NCBI GenBank assembly: GCA_902775485.1
Contig: CACYMJ010000021.1
Span: 1-36,919 of the forward strand
Direction of reading: 5' to 3'
DNA from: an uncultured Lachnospiraceae bacterium
GTDB lineage: Bacteria; Bacillota; Clostridia; Lachnospirales; Lachnospiraceae
DNA length: 36,919 bases
Below, piece after piece: positions 8,431 through 15,401 of the stretch; position 1 is the first letter of the stretch; every line of letters starts with the position of its first letter. Below the pieces are notes generated by a model that saw only the letters and a list, made by a program, of their open reading frames with translations, did not search any database and was not told where the DNA came from. The translations under genes were made by a program, and so were the position numbers.

Positions 8431-9279
8431 ATGAATCTGATAAGTGCCAGAAAACTCATATTTGAATACGTAAGACGTGACAAGAACGGAGATGTTGACG
8501 GTTTTTCACGCGCTATCGATGAGGTTGACCTTGAGATTTCCCGAGGTGACTTTGTTGCCATACTCGGCCCCAACGGGTCCGGAAAGTCCACACTGGCCAA
8601 GCATCTGAATTCGCTCCTGTTTCCGACGGAAGGGACTGTATTTGTGGACGGATGGGATACGACGGATGCCGAAAAGATATGGGATATCAGAAAATCAGTG
8701 GGTATGGTATTCCAGAATCCGGAAAACCAGATGATAGGTACCATAGTTGAGGAAGATGTGGCTTTCGGACCGGAGAATATGGGCATCGAACCTGAAAACA
8801 TAAAGGAGCGCGTTAAGGAAAGCCTTACCATGGTGGAGATGTATGATCACAGAAAGACATCGCCCTCAAAACTGTCCGGAGGACAGAAACAGAGAGTTGC
8901 CATAGCAGGCGTTCTTGCCATGCATCCCAAGTGCATCGTTCTTGATGAGCCGACCGCAATGCTCGATCCGGTCGGAAGAGAAGAGGTCATAAGGGCGATC
9001 CGCGGTCTTAATGATGTTGAGAATATCACGATCATACTTATTACCCACAATATGGAAGAGGCCGTGTTTGCGGATAAGATATATGTCATGAATGAGGGAC
9101 ATATTGTAATGTCCGGAACTCCGAAGGAAGTCTTCTCAAGGGTTGACGAACTTCGGGAGAACAGACTCAATGTACCCGAGGTAACACTGCTCGCACATGA
9201 GCTTGCGAAAGCGGGTCTTAATATCCCGCCGGGAATACTGACGAGAAAGGAGCTTTGCAACTGCCTGTGTCGATCCTAG
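8431..9279 (+). CDS. ecfA1: Energy-coupling factor transporter ATPase EcfA1
   Basis: This is one of the two ATPases that, with EcfT and exchangeable S-components, drive vitamin or trace-metal uptake. The 282-residue protein has Walker A GPNGSGKST, Q-loop VFQNPENQMIGTIVEEDVAFGPENMG, signature LSGGQKQRVAIAG, Walker B CIVLDEPTAMLDP and the H-loop ITHNMEEA. The N-terminus EYVRRDKNGD is typical of the EcfA1 subgroup. The ribosome-binding site is weak (GGTGTGAG). The gene overlaps the start of ecfA2 and is linked to ecfT and truA, as usual in Firmicutes. Confidence 0.96.
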   Translation: MNLISARKLIFEYVRRDKNGDVDGFSRAIDEVDLEISRGDFVAILGPNGSGKSTLAKHLNSLLFPTEGTVFVDGWDTTDAEKIWDIRKSVGMVFQNPENQMIGTIVEEDVAFGPENMGIEPENIKERVKESLTMVEMYDHRKTSPSKLSGGQKQRVAIAGVLAMHPKCIVLDEPTAMLDPVGREEVIRAIRGLNDVENITIILITHNMEEAVFADKIYVMNEGHIVMSGTPKEVFSRVDELRENRLNVPEVTLLAHELAKAGLNIPPGILTRKELCNCLCRS

Positions 9280-10115
9280 TAAATCATCTCGATCATATAT
9301 ATAATCCCGGTACGGTTTTTGAAGTAAAGGCTCTTTCGGATGTTTCATTTTCGGTTGACGAAGGAGAGTACATCGGACTGGTCGGACATACCGGGTCGGG
9401 TAAATCAACGCTTGCGGCGCATCTGAACGGACTGATGAAGCCTACCGGAGGCGGCATATACTATAACGGTGTCGATATTGCATCGGAGGGGTATAACTTA
9501 AAGGAACTGCGGGGACATATCGGCCTTGTTTTCCAGTACCCCGAACATCAGCTGTTTGAAGAGGATGTGTTTACCGATGTATGTTTCGGCCCGAAAAACC
9601 TCGGTCTTAGCAGGACGGAGGTTGAAATGCGTGCGTATGATGCATTAAAAGCCGTAGGTATCGATGACGATCATTTTTATGTTTCGCCGTTCGATCTGTC
9701 GGGCGGTGAGAAGAGAAGGGTTGCCATAGCCGGAGTTCTGGCTATGAAACCCGAGGTTCTCATTCTTGACGAGCCGTGCGCAGGACTTGATCCGGCCGGC
9801 AGGGATGAGATACTTGCCGTTGCCGATGAACTGCATGACAGTCTCGGGATCACTATAATCCTTATATCTCATTCTATGGATGATCTTGCGCGTCATGTAA
9901 AGCGTATCCTTGTAATGAATGACGGAAAGCTTGTTATGGACGGTACTGCAAGAGAGGTGTTCTCACACAGGGAGGAACTGGAGGCCATGGGACTGGCGGT
10001 CCCTGAAGTGACGGCTGTTCTGGCCGATCTTAAGAAGGCGGGCATTCCGGTACGGGATGACCTGATAACCGTTGAGGAAGCCGCTAAAGAGATATTGCGT
10101 GTGTTTGGAAGATGA
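9255..10115 (+). CDS. ecfA2: Energy-coupling factor transporter ATPase EcfA2
   Basis: This is the second ATPase of the ECF transporter. Walker A is GHTGSGKST, Q-loop VFQYPEHQLFEEDVFTDVCFGPKN, signature LSGGEKRRVAIAG, Walker B VLILDEPCAGLDP and H-loop ISHSMDD. There is no ATG at the expected place. The start is TTG 9255 or GTG 9267, both inside the end of ecfA1. AAAGGAG (9246-9252) is only 2 nt from the TTG and 14 nt from the GTG, so the exact start is uncertain. Mature proteins of this family begin near the VNHLDHIYNPGT segment. Confidence 0.93.
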   Translation: MQLPVSILVNHLDHIYNPGTVFEVKALSDVSFSVDEGEYIGLVGHTGSGKSTLAAHLNGLMKPTGGGIYYNGVDIASEGYNLKELRGHIGLVFQYPEHQLFEEDVFTDVCFGPKNLGLSRTEVEMRAYDALKAVGIDDDHFYVSPFDLSGGEKRRVAIAGVLAMKPEVLILDEPCAGLDPAGRDEILAVADELHDSLGITIILISHSMDDLARHVKRILVMNDGKLVMDGTAREVFSHREELEAMGLAVPEVTAVLADLKKAGIPVRDDLITVEEAAKEILRVFGR

Positions 10116-10912
10116 TAAGAGAGATAACACTTGGACAATATTATCCGGCAGATTCGGTTCTGCACAGACTGGACCCGAGAGTCAAACTCTTCGGGACGCT
10201 TTTGTATGTCATTTCACTGTTCCTGTTCCAGAGTTTTACCGGATATATCGTGGCTACGGTTTTTCTCGCGTCGCTGATCGCAATATCGCATGTTCCAGTA
10301 AAGTTTATGTTCCGGGGCCTTAAAGCGATCTTTATCCTTCTGATATTTACGGCTGTTCTCAACATGTTTCTGACACCGGGAAGGGAACTGGTGTCATTCT
10401 GGAAGATAACGATAACGATAGAAGGGCTGAGGTTTGCGGCATTTATGATACTGCGCCTTACATATCTGATCACGGGATCATCCATAATGACGCTTACCAC
10501 AACACCGAGCAATCTTACCGACGGACTTGAAAAGAGCATGAGATGGATGAACATCCTGAAGGTTCCCGTTCATGAGATCGCAATGATGATGTCTATAGCC
10601 CTTACATTCATTCCGGTCCTTCTTGAAGAAACTGACAGGATAATTAAGGCACAGCAGGCAAGGGGTGCCGATTTTGAAAGCGGAAATCTGATACATCGCA
10701 TACGCGCACTTGTTCCCATTCTTGTACCGCTGTTCGTATCTGCGTTCAGAAGAGCGAACGATCTGGCTCTTGCGATGGAGTCGAGGTGCTATCGCGGAGG
10801 AGAAGGCCGCACGAAGATGCGGCCGCTCAGGTATGAACGCAGGGATATTATCGCATATCTTGTTTTGGCTTTATACATTGCATGTATCATTACGGTAGGG
10901 ATACTATTCTGA
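10112..10912 (+). CDS. ecfT: Energy-coupling factor transporter transmembrane protein EcfT
   Basis: EcfT is the membrane scaffold that couples the two ATPases to the substrate-binding S-component. The 266-residue protein has a conserved N-terminus (GQYYPADSVLHRLDPRVKL), several hydrophobic segments and the coupling-helix motifs AQQARGADF (about 189-197) and AMESRCYRGGEGRT. The ATGA overlap with ecfA2 gives direct translational coupling. No S-component gene is present in the window, so the transporter is probably of the shared group II type serving several substrates. Confidence 0.95.
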   Translation: MIREITLGQYYPADSVLHRLDPRVKLFGTLLYVISLFLFQSFTGYIVATVFLASLIAISHVPVKFMFRGLKAIFILLIFTAVLNMFLTPGRELVSFWKITITIEGLRFAAFMILRLTYLITGSSIMTLTTTPSNLTDGLEKSMRWMNILKVPVHEIAMMMSIALTFIPVLLEETDRIIKAQQARGADFESGNLIHRIRALVPILVPLFVSAFRRANDLALAMESRCYRGGEGRTKMRPLRYERRDIIAYLVLALYIACIITVGILF

Positions 10913-10913
10913 T

Positions 10914-11693
10914 ATGAAACGACGCATAATGCTGACAGTTGCATATGACGGGACTGATTACAACGGCTGGCAGATCCAGCCGTCTGTTCCGACGATAGAA
11001 GGGATACTCGATGATGAACTGACAAAGCTTCTGGGTGAGCAGATCAGGGTGATCGGAGCATCACGTACCGATGCGGGTGTTCATGCCGAGGGAGCGGTCG
11101 CGGTATTTGATACAACATCCCCGATACCGGGAGATAAGTTTTCATATGCTCTGAATCAGAGCCTTCCGGATGATATAGTGATAAGAGCTTCCAAAGAGGT
11201 GGCACCGGATTTTCATCCGAGAAAAACAAACTGTCGAAAAACTTACAGATACAGCATCTGGCACGATGAGTTTCCGATGCCGACATGCAGCAGGTATACG
11301 CATCATGTTCACTATCCGCTTGATGTCGAAGCCATGAAGGAAGCAGCGGAACATTTTGTCGGTGAACATGATTTTGCGGCATTTTGCAGTGCGGCCGCAG
11401 ATGTGGATTCAACGGTTCGCACGATATATGATATGCATATCGAGACAGGGGACAACAGCTTTAGAGCATCCGAAGGAGGCAAACGGGAATATTTCGGAAA
11501 GATAGATATTTTTGTCACGGGGAACGGTTTTTTATATAACATGGTCAGGATAATCGCGGGCACGCTCATCGATGTCGGATGTAAAAGGATCGATCCTAAG
11601 GATATCCCTGATATCATCGCTTCATGCGAACGCGACCGTGCAGGAAACACAGCTCCTGCCAAAGGTCTGACACTTATCGGCTACGAGTTCTGA
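10914..11693 (+). CDS. truA: tRNA pseudouridine(38-40) synthase TruA
   Basis: TruA converts uridines 38-40 in the anticodon stem-loop of tRNAs to pseudouridine. The 259-residue protein has the family opening MLTVAYDGTDYNGWQ and the catalytic motif SRTDAGVHA with nucleophile D53. Further motifs are FHPRKTNCRKTYRY and FLYNMVRIIAGTLIDVG. It starts 1 bp after the ecfT stop and is the usual last gene of the ecfA1-ecfA2-ecfT-truA cluster. Confidence 0.97.
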   Translation: MKRRIMLTVAYDGTDYNGWQIQPSVPTIEGILDDELTKLLGEQIRVIGASRTDAGVHAEGAVAVFDTTSPIPGDKFSYALNQSLPDDIVIRASKEVAPDFHPRKTNCRKTYRYSIWHDEFPMPTCSRYTHHVHYPLDVEAMKEAAEHFVGEHDFAAFCSAAADVDSTVRTIYDMHIETGDNSFRASEGGKREYFGKIDIFVTGNGFLYNMVRIIAGTLIDVGCKRIDPKDIPDIIASCERDRAGNTAPAKGLTLIGYEF

Positions 11694-11716
11694 AGTTGTG
11701 AAAAGGACGGCTTTCT

Positions 11717-12997
11717 ATGATGCTTTCCAATGAACAAAGCAAAAAAGATATTTCCGAACTGGCAGCAAAAGTCATTGCTCATGCGCGTGACAGCATCATA
11801 GTGCGCTTCAGGTTTTTCGATAAGGCGCTTGCGGCGATAAAACTTGAAGAGGATGAGAGTATTGGTGCTTACATAAGCGGTCAGGGAAAGCTTTCATACA
11901 ACCCTTCGAAGCTTCTTCGTGATTACAGGGATGATGAGAACTTTGTGATAAGACTCCTTCTTCATGTGATATTTCACAACATCTTCATGCATTTTTTCCA
12001 CAAGGACATAACCAACAAAGAGTATTGGGACAGGGCATGCGATATTGCAGTCGAAAATGTTGTTTTGTCGGTTGCGGACCGTTTTCCCAGACTGTCGGAT
12101 ACGGACGCACAGATAGCTCTTTCCAAGCTTAACAAATGGGTACCCCACCTTACCGCTCAGCACCTATACAGAGAGTTTATGGTGGGCGGTATATCTTCCG
12201 ATTCGGCACGGGAATATGCAAGGCTTTTTTCAATGGATATCCATCATACGGATGAGGCAGAGGATACGGATGAGATAACGATATCAAAGGACGACTGGGA
12301 GAAGATAGCAAGGCGTGTGGCGGCAGAACTTAAGTCATTTTCAAAGGACGTTAAGGGAGCAGATACGATCCTTCTCAATCTCAGTGAAGGCGTCCGCAAA
12401 AGATACGACTACGATGACATTGTAAGACGCTTTGCCGTTATGAACGAGGAGATAAGAGTCAGCCCGGACGAGTTCGATTACATATACTATACATACGGAC
12501 TGTCACAGTACGGTAACGTTCCGCTCATTGAACCGCTCGAATACACTGAAGAGAACACGATAAGAGAATTCGTGATCGCGGTCGATACATCTGCATCGGT
12601 GAGGGGCAAGATGGTCGAGGGCTTTCTGGAGAGGACTTACGATCTTCTTACATCCGCACAGTCATTTGCACAGTCCATGAACGTGCACGTGATCCAGTGT
12701 GACAGCGACATCACAAGTGATGTTATAATAAAGGACAGGAGCCAGCTTGCACATATCCGGGACAACCTTCAGGTGAAGGGATTCGGCGCAACTGATTTTC
12801 GCCCGGTGTTCGAATATGTTGCGGACATGATAGCCAAAAAAGAGTTTACGAATCTTAAGGGGCTTATATATTTTACGGACGGTTACGGTATATATCCGGC
12901 AAATCCGCCGGGGTATGACTGCATGTTCGTGTTTGACAGACAGGATGATTTCCGCCCTCCGGTTCCCGGATGGGCGATCAAAGTATGTCTTGATTGA
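11717..12997 (+). CDS. VWA-like protein with metallopeptidase-like N-terminal domain (DUF2201 family)
   Basis: The 426-residue protein shows two regions. The N-terminal region (about 55-130) has HVIFH at 83-87 followed by YWDRACDIAVENVV, the layout of the DUF2201 metallopeptidase-like domain. However, the catalytic Glu of HExxH is replaced by V84, so peptidase activity is doubtful. The C-terminal VWA-like domain (about 283-426) keeps a MIDAS motif, D290-T-S292-A-S294, with T359 and D388 (YFTDGYG). The next gene is a MoxR-type ATPase, 12 bp away. VWA-MoxR pairs act as metal-dependent chaperone or remodelling systems in other bacteria. The target here is unknown. There is no signal peptide, so it is cytoplasmic. 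Confidence 0.85.
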   Translation: MMLSNEQSKKDISELAAKVIAHARDSIIVRFRFFDKALAAIKLEEDESIGAYISGQGKLSYNPSKLLRDYRDDENFVIRLLLHVIFHNIFMHFFHKDITNKEYWDRACDIAVENVVLSVADRFPRLSDTDAQIALSKLNKWVPHLTAQHLYREFMVGGISSDSAREYARLFSMDIHHTDEAEDTDEITISKDDWEKIARRVAAELKSFSKDVKGADTILLNLSEGVRKRYDYDDIVRRFAVMNEEIRVSPDEFDYIYYTYGLSQYGNVPLIEPLEYTEENTIREFVIAVDTSASVRGKMVEGFLERTYDLLTSAQSFAQSMNVHVIQCDSDITSDVIIKDRSQLAHIRDNLQVKGFGATDFRPVFEYVADMIAKKEFTNLKGLIYFTDGYGIYPANPPGYDCMFVFDRQDDFRPPVPGWAIKVCLD

Positions 12998-13009
12998 CAG
13001 AGGAATGAT

Positions 13010-14494
13010 ATGAATATCAAAGAGGCAAAAGATTACATCAAAGATACCGTAAGTGCATATCTGAAAAAGGATGAGTTCGGCGACTATCGCATACCGATCG
13101 AAAAGCAGCGTCCCGTATTTCTGATCGGTGCGCCCGGTATCGGTAAAACCGCGATCATGAGCCAGATATCCGAGGAGCTCGGGATCGCGCTCGTGAGCTA
13201 CTCGATGACGCATCATACGAGACAGTCGGCACTGGGACTTCCCTTTATCAAAGAGAAGAAATACGGCGATATGACAGTCAGCGTATCCGAATACACGATG
13301 AGTGAGATCATCGCGAGCGTATATGATACGATCGAGGAATCGGGAGTCAGGGAAGGGATACTGTTTCTCGATGAGATCAACTGTGTGTCCGAGACGCTCT
13401 ATCCGTCGATGCTTCAGTTCCTTCAGTACAAGGTGTTCGGAAAGCACACGGTACCTGCGGGATGGATCATCGTCACGGCCGGCAATCCTCCGGAGTTCAA
13501 TAAGGCTGTCCGGGAATTTGATGTCGTCACGCTCGATCGAATGAAAGTAATAAATGTCGATGTGGATTATCCTGCGTGGAAAACATACGCGAACATGCGC
13601 GGGATACATGGTGCGGTAACGGGATTTCTTGAGAGTAACGCAGATAGTTTTTATAAGGTCGAAACAAGCGCATACGGTAAGACATATGTGACTGCGCGAG
13701 GATGGGAAGATCTGTCGGATATAATAAAGCTGTACGAGGAAGACGGTAAGGCCGTGAACGATAACCTTGTCGGCCAGTACATCACCGATGAAAAGACCAT
13801 CAAGGATTTCTGCGCATATTATGATCTGTATAACAAGTACAGGAAACAGTACGACGTTGAGGAGATCTTTACCGGAAATCTGTCGGATAAAACGGTAAAA
13901 ACCGCAGCATCGGCATCTGTTGATGAAAGACTTGCGCTTACCGGACTTCTGGCTGATACGGTTAAGGCTGAGACAACCGACATTCTCATAAAACACAGGA
14001 TGCTGACATTCGTTCGTGCCGGGATAGGACCTGTTGCGGATTCAACCGGAGACGATGTCGCAGACAGGATCGACTCGCTCATTGAGGCATCAAAGAGCAC
14101 GCTTTCCAGAAAATCACGTGCCGGATCTTTATCGGCTGCTGAAAAGACTCAGACCAGGAAGATCATAAAGTTCTATACGGAAGCCAAAAAACGTGTTGCT
14201 GCCGGTGAGAGTATCAAAGACATATACAATAAAAAAGTTACGGAACTTAAGTCGTGCGTGGATAAAGAGCTTAAGAGGATAGATAACCTCTTTAACGGAA
14301 TGGAGAAGGTATTCGGGGAAGAGAGTAATGAGATGCTGGTACTTGTTACCGAGCTGACACTTTCGAGCGATACTTCGGATTTTCTCTCAAACTTTAAGAG
14401 CGATGCTTACGAAAAGTTCAGCAAAGTACTGAAGGTATCGGACCGCGCGGGAGAGCTCAGAAAAGAGATAGGAAACCTTGAAGGATTATTGTGA
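13010..14494 (+). CDS. MoxR-type AAA+ ATPase
   Basis: The 494-residue protein has Walker A GAPGIGKT (40-47) and Walker B ILFLDE (117-122), followed by the MoxR-like INCVSETLYPSMLQFLQ. Sensor 1 is TAGNPPEFN, with N159. The helical lid is followed by a long C-terminal extension of about 200 residues, rich in lysine, serine and glutamate, probably coiled (about 350-494). Such ATPases remodel partner proteins together with VWA proteins, and the partner here is the preceding gene, 12 bp upstream. The next gene overlaps its 3' end by 17 bp, suggesting one transcript and coupled translation. Confidence 0.88.
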   Translation: MNIKEAKDYIKDTVSAYLKKDEFGDYRIPIEKQRPVFLIGAPGIGKTAIMSQISEELGIALVSYSMTHHTRQSALGLPFIKEKKYGDMTVSVSEYTMSEIIASVYDTIEESGVREGILFLDEINCVSETLYPSMLQFLQYKVFGKHTVPAGWIIVTAGNPPEFNKAVREFDVVTLDRMKVINVDVDYPAWKTYANMRGIHGAVTGFLESNADSFYKVETSAYGKTYVTARGWEDLSDIIKLYEEDGKAVNDNLVGQYITDEKTIKDFCAYYDLYNKYRKQYDVEEIFTGNLSDKTVKTAASASVDERLALTGLLADTVKAETTDILIKHRMLTFVRAGIGPVADSTGDDVADRIDSLIEASKSTLSRKSRAGSLSAAEKTQTRKIIKFYTEAKKRVAAGESIKDIYNKKVTELKSCVDKELKRIDNLFNGMEKVFGEESNEMLVLVTELTLSSDTSDFLSNFKSDAYEKFSKVLKVSDRAGELRKEIGNLEGLL

Positions 14495-15320
14495 GATAAA
14501 GGACGGCATCCTCGATCTGAAGGATGCCCCTTTAAAAAATGTCGGGAATAAGGAATTCTGGTCACAACGTGCACTCAGGAAGGTTGTTATACCTGAGGGG
14601 ATAGAACATATCGGAGACTGGGCCTTTGCAAAGTGTATCAACCTGGAGACGGTAGAGTTTGCAGACGGTTTTCGTCCCGGGCTGTTCGGACGTGATGTCT
14701 TCAAAGGATGTGAATCGCTCAAAAGTGTTTCTTTTACCGGAATGGATGAGACAACTGCTCTGTTTCTGGCGCTTTGCGCGAACAGGCTGCCGTACGATCA
14801 TCTGATCAGAAGCGATGATGTGGGGAAGAAGAGCTGGTACGAGAAGTGGGACATCAGCCTTGTAGCAAAGCTTAAGAGTGATGATGCTGAGGCAAAGATG
14901 AGCGCCGCATTGTGCGGGGAAGAGGATATCTCGTATGACGGCATAGGCTCCGTTGACGGGGAGATGCCCGGTGAGAGTGCCGATTATGTTTCGAAGGAAG
15001 AATACAACAAGAGTGCACTCTGTTATATACGCCTTGCTCATGACCGTTATCTGTCGGAGAACGTTAGAGGTTTGATAGAGGATCATATAAGACGAAACAG
15101 ATTTGATAACGGAAGCGGCAGCAGCTTTTTCGCGATATTTGAAGAGTGTGGCAGTAACATTTCATATCTGCAGACCTATCTTGATATCACCGATCCGGAT
15201 AAGGATGCGATAGCTGCGATGACAGATGCTCTTTCGCCCTCAGAGGTCGTTGCCCGATCATATCTTATAGGACGGGCAAGTGATGCAGCGGGCAACGGGC
15301 TGGATGACCTGATGTTATAG
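14478..15320 (+). CDS. Leucine-rich-repeat (BspA-like) domain protein of a VWA-MoxR unit
   Basis: The 280-residue protein starts with TTG, overlapping the MoxR-type gene by 17 bp. Residues 30-90 contain two BspA-type leucine-rich repeats (LRKVVIPEGIEHIGDWAFAK and LFGRDVFKGCESLKSVSF). The rest (about 100-280) matches no domain I recognise. It is acidic and has no signal peptide or membrane segment. The overlap makes it part of the same unit as the VWA and MoxR-type proteins, perhaps as a substrate adaptor (inference). The start codon is not certain, since the ribosome-binding site is weak (GATAGGAA). Confidence 0.75.
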   Translation: MKDYCEIKDGILDLKDAPLKNVGNKEFWSQRALRKVVIPEGIEHIGDWAFAKCINLETVEFADGFRPGLFGRDVFKGCESLKSVSFTGMDETTALFLALCANRLPYDHLIRSDDVGKKSWYEKWDISLVAKLKSDDAEAKMSAALCGEEDISYDGIGSVDGEMPGESADYVSKEEYNKSALCYIRLAHDRYLSENVRGLIEDHIRRNRFDNGSGSSFFAIFEECGSNISYLQTYLDITDPDKDAIAAMTDALSPSEVVARSYLIGRASDAAGNGLDDLML

Positions 15321-15333
15321 GGAAATATCAGGT

Positions 15334-15360
15334 TATGTTATGCCGTATATATACCGATAT
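15334..15360 (+). promoter_or_regulatory. Putative sigma-D (sigma-28) flagellar promoter
   Basis: ACCGATAT (15353-15360) matches seven of eight positions of the sigma-D -10 consensus GCCGATAT. Fifteen bases upstream lies TATG (15334-15337), a partial match to TAAA. The element is 42 bp before the flagellin start codon, and flagellin genes are classic sigma-D targets. Confidence 0.6.
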
Positions 15361-15401
15361 ATATCTTGAAGTGTTGTTAAGACCGGCCGGCAGGTGAAAC
15401 A

